Shown one piece after another: positions 10,561 to 20,569 of a stretch of DNA of 64,000 nucleotides. The DNA lies in NCBI GenBank assembly GCA_018524725.1, contig JAEUWP010000358.1, forward strand, positions 1-64,000, given 5' to 3'. Made by a program: the position numbers and the translations under genes. Origin of the DNA: Podaxis mareebaensis (taxonomy: Eukaryota > Basidiomycota > Agaricomycetes > Agaricales > Agaricaceae). How positions within the stretch are numbered: position 1 is the stretch's first letter; the number at the start of each line of letters is the position of its first letter. The notes beneath the pieces were generated by a model. It was given only the letters and a program-made list of their open reading frames with translations. It made no database searches and was not told the DNA's origin.

Positions 10561-12880
10561 TAAACTATAATAGAGAGGTTGTATATACAGAGTTTTATGT
10601 CAAACAGATGAAGTTCTAGAGACTTATAACCTGAACAATACCTCACTCAGAGCATGATCAAAAGAAATATATATGTAACTCAGTAATAATTATAAAACTG
10701 TCATCTCTCAGTACTGAAATATGATTTATATTACACTTTCATACATTTCCTACATATCTCATAGCCTTATAGCAATTATTTGAGGTATATAAGTAGTAAT
10801 CTACAATAAGGAGAGGGCTTTGATAAGGTCATATGACTAGCATGCAATACTTTTGCTTATTACTATAGTTACCAGTTAGTATATTCATATCTTTAAAATG
10901 GATGACCTGGAATTTTTCAATCTGATTTTGTCAATAAGATGCTTTAGGTACCTCTGAAATAGCTTGTTGTTGGATGACTTGGCAATATTAATACAAAGAT
11001 TAGTATACTGTTTATACTATGTAATTACATCAGAAAACAGTTAAGTGAACCTCTCAGTCAACTCCATATTTGACTAGGACCTATAGATGATAAGTTCTAT
11101 ATTGTCTGGAGGACCATCCCTAATAGCCAACTTGCAATCAGTAAGGTGATTGATAAACAACTCCTCATTCCAACTCCAAGTTCTCTTGAGCTAGTTGAGA
11201 AGGAACTTCAGATTGTTGTAATCTTACAGGATATATTCCTTTCTATCTAGATACAAAAATGTATTGTCATTGGCAGTTTGAGTAGAAATATGCCAGAAAG
11301 TAAAATAAAAGGCAATATTATATACTTATCCAATCAGTGCCATATAGAAGTAGGACAATTGCCCCAATATAGTACTCTAGATTTTCTGCCTACAATGCTT
11401 TTAAAATGTTTTTTGACCTTGAAGGTAAAGGAGTAATTGGGCAATTTACAGCTAGCTTGGACTTCAACTTTGATTTGGACTTGGGCTTCAATAACAATAT
11501 GGCCCTCTTTCTGAGTTGTTTTCCATAGTGCTTCAAACCAATATTGGTTTCCTTCTGAGTACATTCTAGGTTATCACCTGTTATAACAGAATATGTATTG
11601 AAGGAGCATGACTCAAGTGTATTAAGGATTTGTTGAGCCCTTTAGTATACCTTAGTATAGATCTGACTTAGAGGAAGAGGGGAGAAGTTGGCCAACTTAT
11701 TAGATTTGCTACTGAAGTCAACCTAGTAAATTATTATTATTTGTCAGAGCTAATTTGTAAACAAATAAATATTACCTCTTCAACATTGAAAAGCTCAATA
11801 TACACAGTTTTTGCTTTTGAAGTCTGATGACAATGTAGAGGTAACTCAGATACCTGCTTGACATGAGTATAAGTCTATGAGAAGTTGATGCTGTATACTT
11901 ACTATCTCAATGTCTGAAATACTAGTATCCTCAGAGATGGTGAAGGTCTCTACTAGCTTGATAGGGGTATAAGATGGCATAATAAAGTGAGTAAGATAAG
12001 ATGAGTAATGTTAAATGATTGACTGGGACATGAGTAGAGAAAAAAGGGAAAGGAAGAGAAACTAGGTTATAAGAGCTACTGCAATTGAGGAATATATATT
12101 GCATAAGTTTGTGGACTAAGGACATTCTCTAGTAGATGCTCAAGTTCATAAACTGAGGATACTCTCCAATAGATAGAGTCTATGTGACCAATCCTCTGCA
12201 CATGATGACTAGACAAAAAGGGAAAGACTGATATACAAGATAGTTCCTTGTTTCCTGACTTGAATATCTTCATAAGATAGGTATGCATTATCCTATTCAT
12301 TGGGTTATACAGTGTATTCTTCTGGCATATATCCAAAATACTGGAATTCTGCCAGCTGACATTGGAATGTGATCATCTCAGCTTTGTTGAATGGACAGTT
12401 CCTTTGTAGGACAGAAACAGCCTCAGGATAGGTATTGGACTTGACCCAAAAGGATTATCATTATATTATTTTCAATTATGACATGATAAGTCTGTTTCCA
12501 GATAAAAGATATTCAAAAATGTTTTGATAACCCATATAGAGTATTTTAAACTATCTTATAAGTATTTTACAAAATTCCTTCCAATATTTCCAAATTTGCC
12601 TCACAATACTCCATCTGGCATATCAAATGGTTCTTCACAATAACCTTTTGATAGCCCAGCTAGCTTATCCAGTTCATATTCAAGATAAGTATTACATAAT
12701 TACTCAATAAGACAGGTTCCTTATTGACTCACCAGCCAGTGCATAAGGTGCCCAGATATATATAAAAATTATTTCAAAATTCAGGCCTCAAATATTAATC
12801 ATCCCTCCCCACATATCTCCTTCAGAAATATGTCTCATATTTGTTGGTCAAGAATCTGATCAAATATTCCAACATACATA
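10561..12880 (-). other. AT-rich, CpG-poor degenerate region, unidentified coding relics
   Basis: This region lies between the 3' LTR of element B and the host-like DNA. It has very low CpG and many short broken frames. On the minus strand a weak protein-like reading runs from about 11564 to 10890 (for example LTDCKLAIRDGPPDNIELII around 11110), with stops throughout. A second weak one lies near 12440-11930. I do not recognise either. They are most likely remains of another transposable element that decayed in the same way as element B. No LTRs or terminal inverted repeats were found by eye. Confidence 0.5.
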
Positions 12881-13741
12881 TATCAAGTATCATATTTGGA
12901 TGCCAAATATGGTTGGCTGCACAGAGTGTCTTGGGGTTTACCAGTTCTTGTCATCGCCCTGGCCAGACCATCTCGATACTTGGGCACTCGACTTCAGAAT
13001 CACCAGAAAGCCCTTGCTTAGCGTGTCCTTACAATGCCTAGGCCAATACTGTATGGATGTGCTCACCATCGTCACCGTCTCGGCCACCTTATTCCTTATT
13101 CCTCAAGCCACCAGCAGCGCTGCACCCTTTCTGAAGATTGGGTCCCTCTCTACATCCACCACGGCTGGGGTCCAACAACGCTTCAATGACAGATCTGTCA
13201 TACCCCAGCATAGCCGTTGACCAAAGGTCGCTGGCCTCCCGCGTCATTCACTAGACTACCAGAACAAAAAGGCCTTATATATGCGACATTAAACAGGACA
13301 ATGGGGAGCAGATTGTTTCCGCAACGCCGTACAATGGATGATATTGTCAGGCTCGTAAAGGTGTGTTCTCCCAACACACAGACACTTCACAGTATTTCAG
13401 TCCTTATCTGCTGTTCTGCTTCTCGTGTCGTACGGACCCGACGAGACCGCCATGAACCAGGCTAAAGGAGCCAAACTAAATCGTACCGCCATCGTGACCG
13501 GCGTGCTCTGCTCCTTCAGCCTATCCTGATCGTTTTTCAGGAATCGACAACTTCTCTAGGTGTCAAGGACCAGAGATTTGATACCAACGCCTGGTGCAAC
13601 ATGAGATGCTATTTGGTCGACCTCGATGCCTCGGTGATATCAGGTAAAACTGATGCAAGGATTAATACTCTAAGAGCGCATGTACCTGCTTGTCCAGAGC
13701 ACCAAACACATATAGCACGCAGCGTCTTGGTTGTAATATTA
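12881..13741. other. Host-like DNA after the transposon island, no convincing gene
   Basis: CpG frequency rises abruptly here. Several ORFs of 60-106 codons exist (for example 12900-13220), but none shows a domain, a believable splice pattern or protein-like composition. Nothing further is called. Confidence 0.4.
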
Positions 13742-14161
13742 TTATAAAAGCACAATCAAGTTCGAGTCATGGTATCTGGATTTCCGCCTTCCAGCCTCGC
13801 TTATAATTCTCGGCCTCTGTGCTTCGTCTAGATCTGGACGTGTCATTTCAGCAGCGTACGGAGTGGGTACGTCGCGATGCGCTGTGTCCTCGAAGCTACT
13901 GACAGCAGACTCTACTCTAGCTTTCTTCAAGCTGTTCCTTCTTAATTCGCGGTGCCCTGCTCTTGGGAGGCCCGAGACCTGCGGATGCCTTGGTCCTGCA
14001 CTCGAGAATAAGGGGCTCTGGTGGGGCGAGTGTGCTATTAAAACAATTTCCCGAGCTCTGAGATACTGTTTCTGGTGTATCGACGGCCTTCGTCCCATGA
14101 GATAGGAGGTTGGACGATGACGGCCATTTAGGACCATTGGTGATCGTCTTGGATGAAACAC
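13742..14161 (-). CDS. Possible small hypothetical protein (139 aa)
   Basis: This is an open frame starting with ATG and rich in Arg, Ser and Pro. There is no recognisable domain, signal peptide or membrane segment. It could be a real exon or a chance frame. It is listed because it is the longest frame in this stretch. Confidence 0.2.
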   Translation of the reverse strand: MFHPRRSPMVLNGRHRPTSYLMGRRPSIHQKQYLRAREIVLIAHSPHQSPLFSSAGPRHPQVSGLPRAGHRELRRNSLKKARVESAVSSFEDTAHRDVPTPYAAEMTRPDLDEAQRPRIISEAGRRKSRYHDSNLIVLL

Positions 14162-14556
14162 CTCGACCCCACGATATCCTCCGTCCCAGTATTATCAGGC
14201 TCTAACGAGGAAAGGAGGATTGTGTTCTATGAAGAGATGTGGAGGACTTCGCCATTCTCTACCTACTCTTGTCACACGCACACAGCCTGTAAATGAGTCC
14301 CAAATATTACTGGTCGGTTCAGTCGTTCATGTTATTTCTCTCTTGACCCATGAAATACCGGGTCTGGACCATCCTGTTGGAGTCCGTGGCGTCACGATGT
14401 AGCTTAACGCGGGGTGTTGCCTCGCGAGATGCACATGATGATCACTTTATATATCAGTAGTCTACACCGTTTACACTTCGCTCGTCCACCCTCCCCAATC
14501 CCATCATATGTGCATCTTGACTAGTCCCTCCAGCACATTATCCTTGCTCAACTCCA

Positions 14557-15228
14557 ATGCAAGTATTGCCCCAACTCGGTCTTGTGGATACCGTGCAATC
14601 CACCTTGGATTTGTCGCCGCCACGGACACCCATGCAGAACCTACGAATTCGTATACCGAGCGCAGATTCAGCGCTACATGCCGTTGATAAAACTAAAACT
14701 CGTAATGTTCCGCTTGAGGAACACGCCGAAAACGATCAACCACAAAACATTCAACCGCCTCCTCCGACAATGTCCCTGCCCCAGCAGTGGGACCTTCAAC
14801 GGAGTAGTTGGGCTGACAATAGGGAACGTTTGCCTCCCCTAAGTGAAGGTCCCAGTGACTCCGGAGTAGTATTGGACGAGGTTCCTTCGTTACTGGTGGA
14901 GGGCATCGAATTCCCGGGAGAGGGCAGTGGAATGGTGGAAAATCAGATACCACGACGCCATATGAGGCACCCTCGCGTGCCTCCAATGAGTCAACGCGAG
15001 CAACATGCTTGTGCAGAGGACTGGCCCAGTTGGGGGACGGATGGGATGATCGCGCTTTCGTTACTCCAGGCTAGGGACGAAAATAAGGTCTGGGAGGCGG
15101 AGAACTTGCAACGCCGCAAGCCCCGGGTGAAGAGACGATGGTACGAGGTTTGCGGGGTTGCGAGGGCATCTAAGCGGGCTGTTGTGGTTGTATCGAGGTA
15201 TATTTGTGCCGTCGTACGATGCCGGTGA
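14557..15228 (+). CDS. Hypothetical protein, 223 aa
   Basis: A single open frame starts at the ATG at 14557. About 110 nt upstream is a TTTATATAT box (near 14446), and a pyrimidine-rich stretch lies between, as in many basidiomycete promoters. The protein is low in secondary structure for its first ~160 residues, Pro- and Glu-rich, and ends in a basic segment (RRKPRVKRRW) followed by a hydrophobic tail. No domain is recognised. The basic segment could be a nuclear localisation signal, but this is a guess. The frame may end early at an unseen intron. Confidence 0.45.
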   Translation: MQVLPQLGLVDTVQSTLDLSPPRTPMQNLRIRIPSADSALHAVDKTKTRNVPLEEHAENDQPQNIQPPPPTMSLPQQWDLQRSSWADNRERLPPLSEGPSDSGVVLDEVPSLLVEGIEFPGEGSGMVENQIPRRHMRHPRVPPMSQREQHACAEDWPSWGTDGMIALSLLQARDENKVWEAENLQRRKPRVKRRWYEVCGVARASKRAVVVVSRYICAVVRCR

Positions 15229-15740
15229 GAGGGAATTCGTTAAAGTCTATTGCACTGCTTGTTTTAAGGGAGTACGTCACGAGGATCATATTGATATGGT
15301 TTTGTATCTCTAATCCAACTTTTGCCCTCCTGCGGCGGCCAAGCCGGAGGACTACTCATCCATATGAGTATGTTTGTTGATCTCCGAGCGGAGCTCGGGA
15401 TTATGCAACTTCATCCCGTAAAGGTGCACAAAGCACGGAAGATGGTTCTTTGCGCCGTTGCTATGATCGTGGGGCAATCAAAAGATGAATGTCGGCGAGG
15501 AGGAAATCGGAACGCTAGCACAGGATGGACGCTCTCCGTCGTCGAGTCAATGAAAGAGGGGCTGGCTCTCATGACTAAAAGAGGCAGGCAGAGAATAGCG
15601 GAGGTTCACGTCATAGATGAGTTGTCCGACATCTCCCGGGAGTTTACTGTTCCACTTGGCATATCACTCATACTTAAGCTAGTCTATGCTCATCTATTCA
15701 TGTCGGACCCTGCCTTCTTGTTTCTCCTCTTATCTTTACG

Positions 15741-18076
15741 ATGCAGGGTGCTGCTCGTTCGGTCTTGAGACAAGCTTTGGTCTCCAGGTCCATTACCCCC
15801 GCAGGCTGCTCTCCGACCTTGATATGCTGCTCAGCGCGTAATTTCAGCTCGACGGCGGTGAGAGAAAAAGAGCGTGTTGTGATTTTAGGTTCAGGATGGG
15901 GCGGCTATGGACTACTTCGAGGGATTGACAAGCAACGATATGGTATGTCACTGACGTCTGACGTCATAAGGTAGCGCATGATTCACCCGTCCTGCGACCG
16001 CAGACGTTGTTGTCGTCTCCCCTTCTACGTATTTCAACTTCACACCGCTACTCGCAAGCACTTCTGTTGGAACGTTGGAGTTCAGGACTGCAGTCGAGCC
16101 CGTGTGTTCCTCAGTTTTCCCTTTTTCGAATGCGCGGGTCTAACCATGGTCTCAGGTTCGAAGATACGTTCCTGCCGTGGTATGCAAAAAACGAACCCCT
16201 CGATATTCCATATCTTTGACTTCTGGGTGTAATAGACATATTACCAAGCGTGGTGCGATGAGATTGGTACGTGTTGTCCCTCTTGTTTACTCATGGATCT
16301 CACAACTGCGAAAATAGATTTCAAGCGCAAAACCTTGAAATGTGTTCGTATCTACTCTATCAAGCCCACTGTTCCAGATATCTTAAGCGAGTTTGGCTGC
16401 TCATAGATGCCTGCTACACGACCAGTAGCGAGCCAATCCGCTGATCCAACCCCATCTGACGATACCACATACCGCGCCACGGGCAATACCCCATTTGAAA
16501 TGCGATACGACAAACTCGTCGTGGCCGTTGGCGCGTACTCCCAAAGTGAGCCTAGCTTGGCGTAGGCCATGAGCACCAAATGACTGGACTATCAGCTTTC
16601 AACATTCCGGGGGTGAAGGAGCACGCCCACTTTCTCAAAGACGTCAAGGACGCACGCAGAATTCGCAGCCGCATTCTCGAATGTAAGTATGACAGAGCTT
16701 TAGCCTCGGAGTTTTTCGGTTGTTCATGTGTACACAGGTTTTGAACAGGCGAACCAACCGACTCTGTCCGACATTCAACGTCGGAATTTGCTTAATTTCT
16801 GCATCATTGGTACGTCTATATTGGTAAGATTGCCCACCTGGTCTCAATGAGTGTATGGCCCTAATAGGTGGTGGTCCTACTGGCGTCGAGTTCGCTGCGG
16901 AACTTCATGACCTACTTGATAGTGATGCTCGCGTTCACTACCCTAACCTTGTGAAGCTCACGAAGATCACACTCTATGATGTTGCCGATAGTATCCTGAG
17001 TAATTTTGATCGGTCATTAGTCAAGTGTGTCCATTATCGTCTGTTGCGCATTCATCGGCTTATTGAGGTCAGGTACACAGAGAAGATGTTTTCCCGTGAG
17101 GGTGTCAGTATCCTTACAAATCACCATGTGGAACGTGTTGAAGCAGTATGCCCTTCGCTTGCTCCTTTTGTGCAATATTCAACGAGTTATAGGGCAAAAT
17201 GTTTGTGAAAGAACGCGGCGAAGGTGCGTAATCTCATGCAATCGTGGTGGTAGTCACTCTCGATTGACTGAGTAGTTCTTAGTGCCATTTGGGCTTCTCG
17301 TCTGGAGCACAGGCCTAGCACCTAATCCATTGATTTCCGCAATCTCCGATGTAAAAAAACATCCCAAGACCCAAAGGTTTGTTCCTCCTGGAATAGTGGT
17401 GTCACAGTCGTCCTGAGTTGCCTGCCTTCCCAGTCTAATAACAGACGATCATCTCAACGTCATCATGAAGGATACCAACGAACCAAATCCAGATGTTTGG
17501 GCCATCGGTGATGCGGCCACAATAGAGGACGCACCTCTGCCGGCAACAGCACAAGGTAAGCATACAGTCCCGATCTAGCTTCAATCCCATTGAGCCAATT
17601 GATCCAAATGCCTGTTCCAGTCGCCAGCCAGAAAGCGGGATATATGGTCTCCAAGCTGAACAACCTTGCAAGGGACAAGGAGCATCCGAAACCTTTCGAG
17701 TTCCACAACCGGGGCAGTTTGGCGTACATTGGAAATTGGTCAGCAGGGCCCTGATTTGCTCCAGATACGTAGGCCTAACAGGTTTGCAGGAATGCTATCT
17801 ATGATCGGTCGTCGGGAGAGGACACGTTCATGTCAAAAGAAACTGGTCGCCTCGCCTGGCTACTGTGGCGTTCTGCCTACTTCACCGCGACGCTAAGCTG
17901 GAGGAATAAGTGAGATTATGATTCCTGAATTCGAGACGCACCTGCTGAATGTCATCCGTAGGATACTGGTGCCAACATACTGGTTCCTCAATTGTGAGTT
18001 TGATATGATGTTTCATCGATTTGTCTCCTAATTTACCTGATCAGGGATCTTTGGGAGGGACTTGACCCGATTTTAG
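15741..18076 (+). CDS. Type II NADH:ubiquinone oxidoreductase (alternative NADH dehydrogenase), mitochondrial
   Basis: This single-subunit flavoprotein of the inner mitochondrial membrane passes electrons from NADH to ubiquinone without pumping protons. I can place 17 exons (15741-15942, 16004-16101, 16156-16179, 16236-16266, 16318-16343, 16407-16545, 16596-16682, 16738-16809, 16868-17024, 17073-17145, 17193-17223, 17283-17376, 17434-17555, 17621-17738, 17790-17909, 17962-17993, 18045-18076). They join in frame to 485 codons. An Arg/Ser-rich presequence comes first, then the FAD dinucleotide fold ([14 protein letters not shown]), the NADH fold ([16 protein letters not shown]), the second FAD contact (VWAIGDAA) and a C-terminal tail typical of the family. 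No EF-hand insert is seen. Whether it faces the matrix or the intermembrane space cannot be told. Confidence 0.93.
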
Positions 18077-18337
18077 ATGTCACCAATCACCAACCACACC
18101 TCAATTCCCGTTGCATTCCCACTTCAACAGACACTATTAATACTTTATGCTGCGGCTTCCGGTGTATAACGCGTTGTAATGGATTTTTGGTTTGCGTTAT
18201 TGCGGTAAAGTACACACAACCGAACCTCCTGGACTCGGCAACCATCAATAATTAATATAAACTCGGGCATCAAGGTATATAAGACGAGAACGTCCCCAAC
18301 TGTTTTCACTGGGATATAAACGACCGGCCTAGACTCC

Positions 18338-19495
18338 TTAGTTCGCTGCAACGGGCCGGTTACTCGCGCTCCTCTGGATGGTGTCAATGTCTTTCCAGAA
18401 GCCTTGAATAAAGTCAAGGTGTTCGAGGACCACGCTTTCCGTTACATCGCTACCAGTCTGCATTTGCAAATCAGCCAGAATTTCACGAAAGGATGGGTCG
18501 AGGTTTTTGGAGGTTTCTAGAGCGCCACTAGTGTTATTGAAACCGATGTGGGCTACATGTTTGAACGAATCGGGTGTGGGAGAGGAGATCATTAGCGTTG
18601 AGACACTCGTGGATGGAGGAGAAGACGAAGGTTCCCTGGATTTCAGCCTTTTGCTGGATTTGATGCTGAGGCTGCGGGAGCGGCTCTTGGGAGATTTGGC
18701 TATGACGGAGACGAGTTGAGGGTCACCCCGTAACTCACAAAGATCCCAAGACGTACCCAGAGCTGTGGCAGCTGTGGTCCGCGTGGTAACCTCGCTCAAG
18801 AAGGCGGCTGCTTCTTTATCATCATCGAACAGGAACCCATACTTTCGGCTCTGGGAGTCACAGCAATCGATTAGTACCGAGGTGGATATGAAAGACGTAA
18901 AGACGCTTACACTGCCTTGGAAGACATGGAAAAACGGTCGGTCAAGTTCATAGTTGAACTTCGCGCCCGAACCCAGCGGGATCTTGAATTTCCACACGAC
19001 CTTTGCGGCCGCGTCGTCGACGAGTTGAAACCACCATTCTCCGTTATGTTCTTCGCCCTCTCCCCGATTCCCAGCAATGATTTGATCAACAGTTACCGCC
19101 TCGGAATTTGTGCAGTGCCTCTCCCGACCGAAGACCAATGTCCCCTTCAAGTGCGAATAAGTCCACTGGCTCCCGTTATTTTTGTCCTTGGAGCTCCCGT
19201 GGCTCCTCCCGAAGCTGAGGGTACCAGTATGGTTTGTCGTGAGCTGTGTGCTATGGTATATCCTGGCGCCTGCAATGGCATAGAGGATGTGGGTATCGGG
19301 CGCAACTCCTGGAAGGACGTAGTCGGCTGGGTTGGAGATGACACGAAGGTGGGCGGTGCTGCCCGAACGACCTGCGGTGGAACGATGGTTCCAGTACGAG
19401 CTCCCACTGCCGTGGCAGAGCGAGTTCTGGGATCCAGAGGAATGGGAAGAAGCTGTTGAGGATGCAATTGTGTCGAACTTCTGAGCTGAGGACAT
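18338..19495 (-). CDS. WH1 (EVH1) plus CRIB-domain protein, WASP-like but without VCA tail
   Basis: The start is the ATG at 19495 and one 60-nt in-frame intron lies at 18910-18851. An N-terminal WH1 domain covers about residues 50-235 of the unspliced reading (ILYAIAGARIYHS, HLKGTLVFGRERH, WWFQLVDD, FFHVFQGS...KYGFLFDDDKEAAAFL). A Ser/Lys/Arg linker follows, then a CRIB motif (ISSPTPDSFKHVAHIGFN), which in WASP proteins binds GTP-loaded Cdc42/Rac. The protein ends about 55 residues later, with no poly-proline segment and no verprolin/central/acidic region, so it could not activate Arp2/3 directly. A regulatory or competing role in actin control is inferred. Confidence 0.8.
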   Translation of the reverse strand: MSSAQKFDTIASSTASSHSSGSQNSLCHGSGSSYWNHRSTAGRSGSTAHLRVISNPADYVLPGVAPDTHILYAIAGARIYHSTQLTTNHTGTLSFGRSHGSSKDKNNGSQWTYSHLKGTLVFGRERHCTNSEAVTVDQIIAGNRGEGEEHNGEWWFQLVDDAAAKVVWKFKIPLGSGAKFNYELDRPFFHVFQGSVSVFTSFISTSVLIDCCDSQSRKYGFLFDDDKEAAAFLSEVTTRTTAATALGTSWDLCELRGDPQLVSVIAKSPKSRSRSLSIKSSKRLKSREPSSSPPSTSVSTLMISSPTPDSFKHVAHIGFNNTSGALETSKNLDPSFREILADLQMQTGSDVTESVVLEHLDFIQGFWKDIDTIQRSASNRPVAAN

Positions 19496-19897
19496 GTTAT
19501 AATGAATACTTTGAGTGGTAGTCGGTATTATTGGTTGGAGGCGTTGCTAGGAGAGGGTGATAGAGCTCAACTCGATGATGCCGCTCACAAGAAGTACTAC
19601 TCAACCCTCTTATTCATGTCCCGGGAACGGCCTTGCGGACTGTGCAATGCAATGAAACCTTTTCATTTCAGGCCACATCGTGCTCGCCGTGAGGATGGAC
19701 ATGTGGCAAAGGGACATGAGAACTCTCAAACTCTGGAGTTCTCCAGTTTTGACTTACCAAACAATCGCGTAGATGAGTACGATGTCGATCTTCCATTGAT
19801 TCCAAGTATTTGTATTGGAGTTGAGGGTGTTGGGCAATTTTCCGTGCACCGCCTTAATAGATTAGTTATATAAAATTCTGTGACCTTTATTCACGGA

Positions 19898-19968
19898 AGC
19901 AGCATGGCGCAGTGGTAGCGCGCGGGGCCCATAACCCCGAGGTCACTCGATCGAAACGAGTTGCTGCT
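19898..19968 (+). tRNA. tRNA-iMet: Initiator tRNA-Met (CAU)
   Basis: This 71-nt gene folds as a full cloverleaf without an intron. It has a perfect 7-bp acceptor stem (AGCAGCA/TGCTGCT), a GCGC D stem, a CGGGG/CCCCG anticodon stem with loop CCCATAA (anticodon CAT), and an ACTCG/CGAGT T stem. Initiator marks are the A1-T72 pair, three G-C pairs next to the anticodon loop, and the T loop ATCGAAA in place of TTCGANN. A T7 run at 19991-19997 serves as the RNA polymerase III terminator. Confidence 0.95.
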
Positions 19969-20569
19969 ATGATCCGGCAATCGGGTAATGTTTTTTTGTG
20001 GTTTGGTATTCTCGCTGTGCGCACCATATAAAACAGTGAGTTTTATTATTCTACCTTGTAGTACTGCACAGAGCCATCGCGGCGGAGCATGCAATAAGGC
20101 AACTAATCAAAAGACTACTTGACTTAACACAAGATAGATGAAGTTACTACGATATGATAACAGCGAACTAATGATCGATATGGGAGTCCGGGGACTCACC
20201 AAGAAAAGATAGGTCTCAGAAGTACCACTCACTGGTCTCGCCTCTCGTGCTTATTAAGCAGAGGACGAGGACATGTGTGTCAAGATAGGTAGTAAAAAGA
20301 AGGAAGACAAGATCTAATCGTCCGATCGCACGTATATGCCTCTTGCTGAGTGTTGTTTATGCTTGTTGTAAGCCATTGATCCAGACTTATTTCGTGTTGG
20401 TAAATGGACACTCAACGACAATAGACTGTATGTTACATCCGCACCAAAAAAGCTCTCCTACTTTAGTGTGATTGCAAGTGAAAACTAAATGAATACCGTA
20501 TACCCATGCTCTCCACCATAAGCGCACACGTTTTAAAACCAACAATAAGGAATGACCACTCAGACATCA
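19969..20569. other. Intergenic, no gene seen apart from the tRNA terminator
   Basis: It contains the T7 terminator of the tRNA gene (19991-19997) and then the 3' flank of the carboxylesterase gene. No coding or repeat signal is visible. Confidence 0.5.

Noticed and set aside
15322..15768. 148-codon plus-strand ORF overlapping the NADH dehydrogenase start
   Set aside because: It overlaps the start of a certain gene in another frame, has no domain, and lies in the presumed promoter.
18917..19459. 180-codon plus-strand ORF
   Set aside because: It is antisense to the WH1-CRIB gene, which has family motifs and an intron with proper borders.
19502..19873. 123-codon plus-strand ORF between the WH1-CRIB gene and the tRNA gene
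   Set aside because: It starts 7 bp from the opposite gene's ATG, so it lies in that gene's promoter and leader. It has no recognisable domain.
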